From Firmicutes bacterium UBA2530 (lineage in GTDB: Bacteria > Bacillota > Clostridia > Tissierellales > Sedimentibacteraceae): a DNA stretch of 23,796 nucleotides. The notes under the pieces were generated by a model. That model did not search any database, was not told the DNA's origin, and saw only the letters and a list, made by a program, of their open reading frames with translations. The translations under genes were made by a program, and so were the position numbers. Where the stretch lies: assembly GCA_002340985.1 (NCBI GenBank), contig DDNC01000027.1, positions 1 through 23,796 on the forward strand, read 5' to 3'. The first letter of the stretch is position 1. The number at the start of each line of letters is the position of its first letter. Below are positions 8,035-15,041 of the stretch, one piece after another.

Positions 8035-8907
8035 ATGATATATAATAAAACCAAAAAAACAAGACATAAAAAAATCATAATAGCTGCTGTGGTTTTTCTT
8101 TTAATCTATTTATCTGTTTCTATAATGAACATATTGATTGAGCCTGATGGTTACTTTGTTCCTGATTACGAGAAAACGGATATTTCGGAAATATTGGAAA
8201 AGAACCAATTGAGCGAAGAGGATTACAGGGAGCTGTTTTATCAGACGGGTATTGGAAAAACAGCTGTTGATGAAATTCTCAGCAGCGCAAACGGAAAAGA
8301 TGAATTGTTGGAATTTCAAGACAATTTCATGCGAAAAAATAATGTGTTATGCGAATCCATAGGCATAATTACAAATCAGGAATCCATAGTGAACGACGAA
8401 GGGCAGCCCGCATACGGATTTAATCTCGCTCCCTACAAAAACGGCTATGTCCTCATAACAAAGGCCACGCATTCCTTGGGCTGGAGGCACGGCCACGCCG
8501 CCATTGTAACGGCCGCCGAAAACAATGAAACACTTGAGGCAATTATTCTGGGAAGCAACTCAATGCTGCAGAATATAAACAAATGGAGAATATATCCGTC
8601 CTTTATTATGCTTAAGCTGAAAGATGCATCTCCTGAAAAGCTTGATGAAATTGCACAGTTTGCTAAAGATAACCTTAATGATATCCCTTACGGGCTGACA
8701 ACCGGGCTGACATCCAAAAAGAATCCTTCACCGGAAAATATAAAGGGCACACAATGCTCACACCTTGCCTGGTACCCGTTTATGCAGTTCGGATATGATA
8801 CAGACTCCGACGGCTCATGGCTTGTAACGCCAAAAGACATTGCCAATAGCGATCTATTTGAGGTTGTGCAGATTTATGGCGTAAACCCCGAGGAAATCTG
8901 GCAGTAA
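8035..8907 (+). CDS. Membrane-anchored permuted NlpC/P60 (YiiX/YebB-like) protein
   Basis: A 290-residue protein, the only well-supported plus-strand gene here. The ATG at 8035 gives the N-terminus MIYNKTKKTRHKK followed by one transmembrane helix (13-35), so the rest is probably extracellular. A TTG at 7999 would add 12 residues without benefit. The C-terminal half matches the circularly permuted papain-like NlpC/P60 fold: catalytic-type histidine H154 in RHGHAAIV and then cysteine C241 in GTQCSHLAW, the order seen in YiiX/YebB/YaeF-type proteins. Members of this fold are amidases, peptidases or acyltransferases acting on cell wall or lipid substrates; the substrate here is not predictable. 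It has its own promoter and converges on the CD1247-type gene at a shared terminator. Confidence 0.82.
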   Translation: MIYNKTKKTRHKKIIIAAVVFLLIYLSVSIMNILIEPDGYFVPDYEKTDISEILEKNQLSEEDYRELFYQTGIGKTAVDEILSSANGKDELLEFQDNFMRKNNVLCESIGIITNQESIVNDEGQPAYGFNLAPYKNGYVLITKATHSLGWRHGHAAIVTAAENNETLEAIILGSNSMLQNINKWRIYPSFIMLKLKDASPEKLDEIAQFAKDNLNDIPYGLTTGLTSKKNPSPENIKGTQCSHLAWYPFMQFGYDTDSDGSWLVTPKDIANSDLFEVVQIYGVNPEEIWQ

Positions 8908-8924
8908 GGACTTAAAGACGAAGA

Positions 8925-8951
8925 AAGGCCACAGCTTGGCGCTGTAGCCTT
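8925..8951. terminator. Bidirectional terminator between convergent genes
   Basis: AAGGC-c-ACAGC, a 5-base loop TTGGC, then GCTGT-a-GCCTT gives 10 base pairs with one C-A mismatch. It sits 18 bases after the plus-strand stop and 8 bases after the minus-strand stop at 8959. The minus-strand transcript continues with UUUCUUC; the plus-strand tail is less U-rich. Confidence 0.7.
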
Positions 8952-8958
8952 CTATGTA

Positions 8959-9303
8959 TTAATCTTCAAATTGTTTGCTATCTACGTCCTCAAATTCGTC
9001 GTCGTACTCATCGTCATCATCAAAGTCGAAATCATAATCATCATCGTCATAGTCATCATCATATTCATCGATTTCCATGTCACCGAACAATTCTTCTTCG
9101 ACTAATGACAAATCTTCATCCAATAAATCCAGGTACTCATTTACTTCATCCTGCTCTTCAACAATGTCATCCATCGCGTCTGCGATTTCTTCAATAACTT
9201 CCATCAAAGCATTGAATAATTTTCCTTCCTTGGTGTCCGCCTTAACATCCAGGCCATCAGCCAAGCCTCTTAAATAAGAAATTTTTTCATACAGAAAATC
9301 CAT
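8959..9303 (-). CDS. CD1247 N-terminal-domain acidic protein
   Basis: A 114-residue, very acidic protein. The ATG at 9303 follows AAGGAGG. Residues 1-75 are helical and match the CD1247 N-terminal domain seen in Clostridia, with the LxEKISYLRGLADGL start and the TKEGKLFNALMEVIEEIADA helix. Residues 76-114 are almost all Asp, Glu and Tyr (repeated DDDYD/DFDDDDEY) and are probably disordered or metal binding. It lies 11 bases after efp, and this gene pair is common in clostridial genomes. The function is unknown. The low-complexity tail is encoded by GAT/GAC/GAA repeats. Confidence 0.85.
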   Translation of the reverse strand: MDFLYEKISYLRGLADGLDVKADTKEGKLFNALMEVIEEIADAMDDIVEEQDEVNEYLDLLDEDLSLVEEELFGDMEIDEYDDDYDDDDYDFDFDDDDEYDDEFEDVDSKQFED

Positions 9304-9314
9304 AGTTTCCCTCC

Positions 9315-9872
9315 TTATACTCTTGACAGATATTCACCGGTTCTGGTGTCTATCTTTATTTTGTCGCCAATTTCAACAAACAGCGGCACGTTTACTTTAG
9401 CCCCTGTTTCAACAATGGCAGGTTTATTAGCTCCTGTTGCAGTGTCACCCTTAAATCCGGGTTCAGTTTCAGTAATCTCAAGCTCAACAAAGTTTGGTGC
9501 GCTTACTTCAAACGGCTTTCCTTCATAGAATCTCATCTGCGCAAATTCATTTTCCTTAATATACTTAATTGCCTCTTCAACCTGGTCATAGTTTAACGGA
9601 ATTTGCTCGAATGACTCAGGGTCCATAAAATAATAAAGCTCCCCGTCATTATATAAGTATTGCATATCCTTTGATTCTATACGTGCAAGAGGGAATTTTT
9701 CAGTAGGATTGAATGTCTCCTCCCTTGTAGCTCCTGTCACGATATTTTTCAATTTTGCTCTAACAAAAGCCGCTCCCTTACCCGGTTTAACGTGCTGAAA
9801 ATCAATTATTTGCCATAATCCATTATTCCAAGATATAGTAATGCCTTTTTTAAAATCACTTGCTGTAACCAT
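9315..9872 (-). CDS. efp: Translation elongation factor P
   Basis: Full length at 185 residues. EF-P binds ribosomes stalled on consecutive prolines and stimulates peptide bond formation. The KOW-like domain I (1-64) carries the modification loop HVKPGKGAAF with K32, the site modified in Bacillus-type EF-P. It is followed by two OB-fold domains (about 65-127 and 128-185), with the typical family end KIKIDTRTGEYLSRV. The ATG at 9872 has AAGGAGGAG upstream. It lies 44 bases after the GspH-like pilin gene and 11 bases before the CD1247-type gene and is probably transcribed with both from the promoter near 10372-10400. Confidence 0.98.
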   Translation of the reverse strand: MVTASDFKKGITISWNNGLWQIIDFQHVKPGKGAAFVRAKLKNIVTGATREETFNPTEKFPLARIESKDMQYLYNDGELYYFMDPESFEQIPLNYDQVEEAIKYIKENEFAQMRFYEGKPFEVSAPNFVELEITETEPGFKGDTATGANKPAIVETGAKVNVPLFVEIGDKIKIDTRTGEYLSRV

Positions 9873-9916
9873 TGATTGTCTCCTCCTTATGAATATTATA
9901 ACCAGCTGACTGCTGC

Positions 9917-10342
9917 TTATTCCTTTATTATTGTTCTTCCTGTTGCAGGAACAACAGTAACGCTCTTTTCTTCCCTTGTCTTAGTATCAGTAATTGTAAA
10001 GGTTCCCGGATGAACAGGTGTTCCGTCAGCATTGAAGTATAGTTCTCCCGTTCCGGTATATTTTATTTTATATCTTTCCTTAACAGACACTGTCTTAATA
10101 ATCACGGTGTTATTCTTCAGATAATATCTTCCTGTGCCGGAGTTGACGGCAATCTGATATTTTCCGGAGGAGCCTTTCATTGCTTCCATCTGAATGAACC
10201 TTGCATCACCTAAAAATCCTTCTGCTATCTTATCCATATATCTGAAATTAGCTGAAATTCTAGGCATGCACACAACCATTAAGATTCCGATTAAAGAAAA
10301 TACAGTAATTACTTCCAAAAGAGTAAAACCATCGTCTTTCAT
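9917..10342 (-). CDS. FimU/GspH-like minor prepilin (cassette B)
   Basis: A 141-residue type IV prepilin. The ATG at 10342 has GGAG 7 bases upstream; a TTG at 10348 is also in frame. It has a short class III leader MKDDG followed by FTLLEVITVFSLIGILMVV, with the -1 glycine, +1 phenylalanine and +5 glutamate needed for prepilin peptidase and subunit alignment. The globular part is short and beta-rich (IAVNSGTGRYYLKNN, ELYFNADGTP), like the FimT/FimU/GspH minor pilins that help prime pilus assembly. It is preceded by its own promoter, so it can be expressed apart from the rest of cassette B, together with efp. Confidence 0.85.
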   Translation of the reverse strand: MKDDGFTLLEVITVFSLIGILMVVCMPRISANFRYMDKIAEGFLGDARFIQMEAMKGSSGKYQIAVNSGTGRYYLKNNTVIIKTVSVKERYKIKYTGTGELYFNADGTPVHPGTFTITDTKTREEKSVTVVPATGRTIIKE

Positions 10343-10371
10343 GGACAATCTCCAAGATAACTACCTATCCC

Positions 10372-10400
10372 ATTTTATAAATTAATTCAAGGTTTGTCAA
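10372..10400 (-). promoter_or_regulatory. Promoter upstream of the FimU/GspH-like pilin and efp
   Basis: On the minus strand TTGACA (10395-10400) is followed after 17 bases by TAAAAT (10372-10377). It lies in the 86-97 base gap between two prepilin genes and gives a leader of about 25 nt before the ATG at 10342. Confidence 0.72.
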
Positions 10401-10435
10401 TGTTTTAATGCGTTTTTTTGAAAATTTGTCTTTTT

Positions 10436-10960
10436 TTAGCTGCCCCTCATATAATACACCTGATGTATTTCATAATTCCGTCCATTTTTTAAAAGTACCA
10501 AGGTTACAATAATTGCCTTAGCATCTCTGAACTTAGTTCCTTCAGGGTAAGGCGCCATCTTCAGTTCAGATACATATGTTCCAAGTTCTGCATTGGCGGT
10601 ATCATTCATGCTGCCGTTACCATAAAATATTTTATCATTTCTCACCTCAAATATGTAGCAGTACCGCTCATCTATGCCATATCTGAAGGCAACCTTGTCC
10701 ACAGCAACCTCTCTGCCATAGTTCAACGCACTCGATTGACCTGACTTTATATAGACTATTTCCCCTGCTTCCATTACCTTGACCGATAAAAAGTTCAAAA
10801 TGTATTGAGAATGAAATTCCAGCTCAGAGTCATTCCTTAGCAATTCAGCGTTTTTGAAATTGACCGTTAGAACAGTAATAGCAAAAGCAGCAATAATACT
10901 TACAATTCCCAGGGATATTAAAAGTTCAGCCGTTGTAAAGGCACTCGTATTTTTCTTCAT
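10436..10960 (-). CDS. PilW-like minor prepilin (cassette B)
   Basis: A prepilin of 174 residues from the ATG near 10960. A GTG four codons upstream (10972) overlaps the stop of the preceding gene as GTGA and could be the coupled start. The leader is MKKNTSA followed by FTTAELLISLGIVSIIAAF; residue -1 is alanine rather than glycine, and E at +5 is kept. The segment LEFHSQYILNFLSVKVMEAGE is clearly related to LQYQSQYIINFMTDKILEATE of the cassette A prepilin at 14559, and both end in IYYMR/IYMRNS-type strands, so the two are paralogues. The PilW/GspJ-like assignment rests on this helix and on gene order after the PilX-like gene. Confidence 0.83.
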   Translation of the reverse strand: MKKNTSAFTTAELLISLGIVSIIAAFAITVLTVNFKNAELLRNDSELEFHSQYILNFLSVKVMEAGEIVYIKSGQSSALNYGREVAVDKVAFRYGIDERYCYIFEVRNDKIFYGNGSMNDTANAELGTYVSELKMAPYPEGTKFRDAKAIIVTLVLLKNGRNYEIHQVYYMRGS

Positions 10961-10968
10961 CTCAATTC

Positions 10969-11523
10969 TCACAAGGAAAACCCTGCATAATAAAGCTGCC
11001 TTTCAGATTCTGCTGTGCCTGACCTTACCTCTGCATATGAGGGAATACATACAATTATATCAGCTGAGGTACGCTTTTCTGTACCTGATTCAAAAATGTA
11101 GACCGAGCTGACCCTAATGGTGAGTTTCCCATCCATAAATGTAAGATTTTTGCGATTGGCTATTTCGGTACGAGGATTTTGTCCGCTTACACAGCGAAAA
11201 ATATTGTCAAGCATGTACCGTTTGTAACTGTTCTCAAAAACTTCTTCTGCCGTCTCATCATCCGAATTATCCGTCAGGTATTCATCCGCCATGCTCAAGC
11301 TTTTCTCAGATGCATCACATATCAATTCATATATGTTTGAATACGTCCTGTTAAGCCCATCCTCAGACAAATAAAATGCCTTCCTCAGCTCGCTATTGGA
11401 TTTTCTTATTTTCAACTGGCCCATCGCTACGCTCAGCATGAGAGACACAATAACCGTTACTGCCGCAATAATTACAACAACAAGTACCATGACAGATCCC
11501 CTTTTATCATATACCACCGGCAA
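10969..11523 (-). CDS. PilX/GspK-like minor prepilin without Glu5 (cassette B)
   Basis: A prepilin-like protein of 184 residues. A TTG start at 11523 is proposed because AGGGGAG stands five bases upstream; a TTG at 11538 is also possible, and both overlap the end of the preceding gene. The N-terminus DKRG-SVMVLVVVIIAAVTVIVSLML is a PilX-type leader and hydrophobic helix that lacks glutamate at +5, as in GspK-type tip subunits. It is followed by LKIRKSNSELRKAFYLSEDGLNRTYS, which matches the large cassette A protein at 19691 (YKIKKANTDIKEAFYKSESGLDKAYE). The remaining globular part is short. A role at the pilus tip with the V- and W-like prepilins is inferred from family and position. Confidence 0.82.
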   Translation of the reverse strand: MPVVYDKRGSVMVLVVVIIAAVTVIVSLMLSVAMGQLKIRKSNSELRKAFYLSEDGLNRTYSNIYELICDASEKSLSMADEYLTDNSDDETAEEVFENSYKRYMLDNIFRCVSGQNPRTEIANRKNLTFMDGKLTIRVSSVYIFESGTEKRTSADIIVCIPSYAEVRSGTAESERQLYYAGFSL

Positions 11524-11896
11524 TTCTGCTCCCCTCAATATAGTTAATTACTTCACCCTTATCAAACACAAATACCTCAATCCTATAAAGTAAAACACCC
11601 TGGGTTATTCTTACCAGAGAACCGTATTCGCTCTTCGTCTGCTCCATACGCTTCTCATAACAACCTATATCCGAATTGTACGAGTAATTCATTTCATTTA
11701 TTTCACCGATATCCACCGACTTGAATTTCTCAATAATCCTCTGAGCCTCCATCAAGGATTTGAATTCCTTGCTGCTCTCGTTGTTTATATGTGCTGAAAG
11801 CGTCATCATTGACATAAGAGGTATTATTGTAACAGCAAGTATGCTTAAAGCAATTATAGCTTCAATCAGTGTAAAACCGTCTGTATTAGTTTTCAT
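11507..11896 (-). CDS. PilV-like minor prepilin (cassette B)
   Basis: A 129-residue prepilin with leader MKTNTDG and mature N-terminus FTLIEAIIALSILAVTIIPLM, with complete -1 Gly, +1 Phe and +5 Glu. The helix continues as SSKEFKSLMEAQRIIEKFKSVD, related to SRKEYEALLLAQKYMEEIKAMD in the cassette A prepilin at 21747. AAAGGGTGA precedes the ATG at 11896. The gene overlaps the next one by about 17 bases and follows pilO after 13 bases, so it is part of one operon. The PilV/GspI-like role is inferred from order and similarity. Confidence 0.87.
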   Translation of the reverse strand: MKTNTDGFTLIEAIIALSILAVTIIPLMSMMTLSAHINNESSKEFKSLMEAQRIIEKFKSVDIGEINEMNYSYNSDIGCYEKRMEQTKSEYGSLVRITQGVLLYRIEVFVFDKGEVINYIEGSRIAGGI

Positions 11897-11909
11897 AACA
11901 AATCACCCT

Positions 11910-12464
11910 TTAATTATAATTCAGTGAATAAAAGTTCACTATGATCACCGCGTTGATTCTTCCGCCTCTAAGCTCAAATGCATTGACACTGCCCACAGCA
12001 GCATTTACACCTTTATTTTTAATATCATCCATGAAGCCCAGCAGACATTCATATGTGCATTCAAACTCAATTTCCGATGTAAGGCTATCCGCGACACCTG
12101 CCACATCTGGCTCTTGATAAAACCTTATTCTCTTTATTTCCATTCCGTTGCTTTCGCATAAATCATTTAAGAAAAGCATTGCATCCTCAGGGTACAGACA
12201 GATTTCATCCCATATATATACATTATCCGGCAAGCTTACATTCTTGCTCATATACACATCCGCGGCTCTGATGTTATCATGCATGTGATTAAACTGCTCC
12301 TTTATGTCTCTGTATTTATCCATAGTCCCTGTAATACTTGTGTATATCTCTGTTAGTATACCCGAATATGTCAAAGCAATTGCTATGCATAAAACAAGCA
12401 ACAATAATGCAATTCTTGCGCTATTAACCTTCTCTGTGATTTTCATTCTTTCTATATACTTCAT
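11910..12464 (-). CDS. pilO: PilO-like inner-membrane assembly protein, short form (cassette B)
   Basis: A 184-residue protein with a short cytoplasmic N-terminus, one transmembrane helix (about 16-37), a coiled-coil stretch (about 45-70) and a ferredoxin-like C-terminal domain including ECTYECLLGFMDDIKNKG, the usual PilO layout. PilO pairs with PilN in the membrane alignment complex of type IVa pili. Its ATG overlaps the stop of pilMN (ATGA), which indicates translational coupling and supports the PilN-PilO pairing. It is about the usual length for PilO and much shorter than the cassette A homologue. Confidence 0.85.
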   Translation of the reverse strand: MKYIERMKITEKVNSARIALLLLVLCIAIALTYSGILTEIYTSITGTMDKYRDIKEQFNHMHDNIRAADVYMSKNVSLPDNVYIWDEICLYPEDAMLFLNDLCESNGMEIKRIRFYQEPDVAGVADSLTSEIEFECTYECLLGFMDDIKNKGVNAAVGSVNAFELRGGRINAVIIVNFYSLNYN

Positions 12465-13945
12465 GGACGTACGCTCCGCAACACACAGTGAACCGTATAG
12501 ACATATCCTTCTTCCGGATTTCCGTTTCTTGACACCTCATCGATATAAATATCCTGAACATAAGATAATCCCCTAAGATTGCTCAAAAATAAGGCAATTT
12601 CCTCAATTGAACCAGATGTGCAATCTGCACTTACACCTGCAATTCCTACATGCATTGATTTAAGGAATGTGTTTTCAGGCAAGGCAGAAAATATACACCT
12701 GAATATTTCCGAATCCACATAACTTTCTGCTTCGATTTTATTTTTAAGAGACTCCATATCCGCAATACTTTTTTCATTTTCATAGTTTTCCGCCTTCAGC
12801 CTCTCTATTTCATTATTAAGCAGGATATTTTCTTCACTTGACACATATGCCTCCATATGTTCGTACTCCCTGTGCAGCGTAAAGGCAAATACAGCTCCCA
12901 TAATAAAAAAAAGTGACGATACAAGAATAACGGCCATAGCTGCAGCAATCTTGAAGTCACTTATTTCATTATATTTAGATTTGTGAAGCCTATAAGATCC
13001 TCTTCCTTCATTAAGCGCCGCAAGCACAGGCATAAAACAGCGCCCGTCATAGCACACTTCATCAATCCCCTGCAAAAATATCGGCAGCTCCGTAACTATT
13101 TCAACAGTAGGCAATTCATCAGACATACTTTCAATGAAAGACGGCAAAAGCCCTTTGATTTCTGAATTAAATATATACATCCTGCTTATTTTGCTTTCTT
13201 TGTCTATTGACTGGTAGTACCTGATACATCTGATTATCTCATCCAAGCATATGTTTAAGGGATTGTCCCCGGAAGGATAACTACTATCCATATAAATGGC
13301 GGCCTCCTCAACAACAATGTCTCCCGCCGTGCCATGATAAATTTCGGCAGTTCTTGAAAAATCGCTTACACCTCTGTTCATGACTGTGAAACTGATTCTT
13401 TTTTCCCCTATATCCGCAAAGGCAGACACCTTTTCCTTCAAGTTCCGAAGCTTATTTACACAGCTACAATATATTTCAAATCCTGCAGGTTTCAGCCCTG
13501 ATTTTAAGGCAAGCTCCCCATAGCTCGCCAACAATTTTTCCGGGATGCAATAAATTATATACCATGCATATTTTTCATAAGTGCAATCTTCAGCAACCTC
13601 ATAGTGCATCCTGTAATCAGATGAGTTAAATGGCATGAGCTGACTCAGCTCATACCCTATCATAGACATTATTTCATTTCTTTTTTTAAGTAACGGTAGT
13701 CTGAGCCTCCGCACTATTACGCTTTTGGAGTTTATGACAAATACAGTCCTTCTTGTATTAATCCTGTTCCTGCACAGTATTTCCCTGATTCTCTCTGCCA
13801 CATAATCCACATCCGCAATATTCCCGTCATCAACTCCCCGGAAAATACCCTCACAAATGCACCGCAGCCTTGACAGGCTGCCCTTCTTCACCGAAGCCTG
13901 AGCAATATTAATACTACTATCATTTATTTCCACAGCCAATATCAT
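12461..13945 (-). CDS. pilMN: PilM-PilN fusion protein (cassette B)
   Basis: A 494-residue protein joining two normally separate type IV pilus assembly proteins. Residues 1-310 have the actin-like ATPase fold of PilM: a phosphate-1-type segment AVEINDSSINIAQ, RLPLLKKRNEIMSMIGYELSQLMPF, and a phosphate-2-type segment FADIGEKRISFTV. The first loop lacks the usual glycines, so ATP binding may be altered. Residues 331-356 form a transmembrane helix, then a coiled coil (about 360-400) and a PilN-type periplasm-facing domain with LPENTFLKSMHV and an end like other PilN proteins (YTVHCVLRSV). The ATG at 13945 follows AGGAG. Similar fusions are known in clostridia such as Clostridioides difficile. 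A perfect consensus promoter lies upstream. Confidence 0.93.
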   Translation of the reverse strand: MILAVEINDSSINIAQASVKKGSLSRLRCICEGIFRGVDDGNIADVDYVAERIREILCRNRINTRRTVFVINSKSVIVRRLRLPLLKKRNEIMSMIGYELSQLMPFNSSDYRMHYEVAEDCTYEKYAWYIIYCIPEKLLASYGELALKSGLKPAGFEIYCSCVNKLRNLKEKVSAFADIGEKRISFTVMNRGVSDFSRTAEIYHGTAGDIVVEEAAIYMDSSYPSGDNPLNICLDEIIRCIRYYQSIDKESKISRMYIFNSEIKGLLPSFIESMSDELPTVEIVTELPIFLQGIDEVCYDGRCFMPVLAALNEGRGSYRLHKSKYNEISDFKIAAAMAVILVSSLFFIMGAVFAFTLHREYEHMEAYVSSEENILLNNEIERLKAENYENEKSIADMESLKNKIEAESYVDSEIFRCIFSALPENTFLKSMHVGIAGVSADCTSGSIEEIALFLSNLRGLSYVQDIYIDEVSRNGNPEEGYVYTVHCVLRSVRP

Positions 13946-14019
13946 TTTGTACTCCTATACCAGCAAGTTCCGCATTTTTCTTGAATATTAAGCCTATATT
14001 TACAAATTATGGTATATAG

Positions 14020-14048
14020 ATTATATATAAATAGACAAACTATGTCAA
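14020..14048 (-). promoter_or_regulatory. Perfect consensus sigma-A promoter of the pilMN operon
   Basis: On the minus strand TTGACA (14043-14048), a 17-base spacer and TATAAT (14020-14025) form an exact consensus. Transcription would start near 14013, leaving a leader of about 68 nt whose first bases (CTATATACC) can pair with GGTATAG directly before the AGGAG ribosome site. Cassette B is therefore an independent transcription unit. Confidence 0.85.
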
Positions 14049-14120
14049 AGAATTTAATATTAAAAAATCATAAAATGTGTTTCAAATAGTTAAGAATGAG
14101 GAATTATGTCGATTGTTGTC

Positions 14121-14140
14121 GTATGTTGATATCATCATAC
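14121..14140. repeat. Imperfect 20-bp palindrome
   Basis: GTATGTTGATATCATCATAC is symmetric about TGATATCA apart from one mismatched pair of positions. It lies about 75 bases upstream of the pilMN promoter -35 and just after the nucleotidyltransferase remnant. It could be an operator or chance in AT-rich DNA. Confidence 0.35.
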
Positions 14141-14149
14141 CTTAATTTA

Positions 14150-14457
14150 TCAACCATATAAAACTACACCTCGCTCATTTATTTTATATGCAAATGTCGA
14201 AGAATTTTTAACGTTTCTTTCCCATTCTTTATTTGTCTAAACTAAAACATCAAGATCTCACAATCTACTTCCGTATATATGTCAGTTAATAAATTCCTTT
14301 TATCCGGACTGTTTTTTATAATGCATAAATCTATATCACTATTAGAGCTATACATCCCATTTGCAACAGAGCCAAACAATATGATTTTTGACGGATTAAA
14401 CTTAACTGCAATTTGCCTAACAACATTATCAACATGATATTCAATATTGCTTGTCAT
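14150..14457 (-). pseudogene. Decayed MntA/MNT-type nucleotidyltransferase gene
   Basis: An ATG at 14457 after AAGGGGGG opens 71 codons with the hallmark of minimal nucleotidyltransferases: ILFGSVANGMYSSNSDIDL (GSx10DxD), ending at a TAG at 14242. Beyond it, in another frame of the same strand, the sequence reads DLDVLV, a TAG at 14237-14239, then TNKEWERNVKNSS, TFAYKINERGVVLYG and a TGA at 14150. That is the expected C-terminus of the family (hydrophobic strand with acidic residues, EWE, keG-vLY end), of which a full member is about 100-110 residues. A frameshift near 14255-14265 plus one nonsense codon, where the family usually has an aromatic residue, would explain it. The 71-residue product would lack the third catalytic strand. 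A HEPN partner is not seen intact. A -10-like GGTATAAT lies upstream. Confidence 0.8.
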
Positions 14458-14532
14458 GATTTACCCCCCTTGTATATTTTTTTAATATTATTATACCCTT
14501 TATGAACAGAAATCCACTGTTTTTTAAAGTTA

Positions 14533-14555
14533 AAGGGCCGGCTACGCCGACCCTT
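14533..14555 (-). terminator. Terminator closing cassette A
   Basis: AAGGG-c-CGGC, loop TAC, GCCG-a-CCCTT gives nine base pairs with one mismatch, GC-rich in an AT-rich region. It lies just after the stop at 14559; the minus-strand transcript continues UUUAACUUU. It separates cassette A from the nucleotidyltransferase remnant and the pilMN unit. Confidence 0.7.
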
Positions 14556-14558
14556 ATG

Positions 14559-15002
14559 TTAGTTTATTGAGTTTCTCATATAGATTGTTTGAATTGCTTT
14601 AACTTCTTGTTCATCCTTCGCCAATTCGAGTGTAATCAGTACTTCCCTTGGATTTTCAATAGATTTGCTTATGTCAAATCCTGCAATTGAAGCTCCTATA
14701 GTTATTTCTGGTTCAGTTCCATCCTTGAAGACCAACCTTCCACCTACAACTCTGAAAGTAATCTCTTTACCGTCACGGATAAAAATTTTTTCAGTTTCAT
14801 TGTATTCTGTAGCTTCAAGAATCTTATCGGTCATGAAATTTATGATATACTGCGACTGATATTGAAGCTCCGACTCCGTGTTTAGTCTGTTATAACTTCT
14901 GTAATTAGCTATGAAGAACGACATGACCACACCTATGACTATTGTTGCTAAGCCAAGAATAACAATCAATTCTATTAATGTGAATCCTCTTTTATTTTTC
15001 AT
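14559..15002 (-). CDS. PilW-like minor prepilin (cassette A)
   Basis: A 147-residue prepilin with leader MKNKRG and mature N-terminus FTLIELIVILGLATIVIGVVM, all key residues present (-1 Gly, +1 Phe, +5 Glu). AAAGGTG precedes the ATG at 15002. The middle (LQYQSQYIINFMTDKILEATE) is related to the cassette B prepilin at 10436. The gene starts 39 bases after the large vWA protein gene and is the last of cassette A, before a terminator. By order (after PilV-like, PilX-like and the vWA protein) it corresponds to PilW of Gram-negative minor-pilin operons; this is inference, since pilin globular domains diverge quickly. Confidence 0.86.
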   Translation of the reverse strand: MKNKRGFTLIELIVILGLATIVIGVVMSFFIANYRSYNRLNTESELQYQSQYIINFMTDKILEATEYNETEKIFIRDGKEITFRVVGGRLVFKDGTEPEITIGASIAGFDISKSIENPREVLITLELAKDEQEVKAIQTIYMRNSIN

Positions 15003-15041
15003 AAAAACACCTTTAATTTCCTGAGATGTTTAAAACCTTGA

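Noticed and set aside
13946..14020. A second cyclic-di-GMP riboswitch in the pilMN leader
   Set aside because: The leader is only about 68 nt and shows neither the GGACGCAAAGC core of class I nor a recognisable class II pseudoknot.
14098..14155. 17-codon frame (MVDKLRYDDINIRQQST) after the nucleotidyltransferase remnant, as a HEPN gene
   Set aside because: It is too short and lacks any HEPN motif. It is mentioned only as a possible vestige and not listed as a gene.
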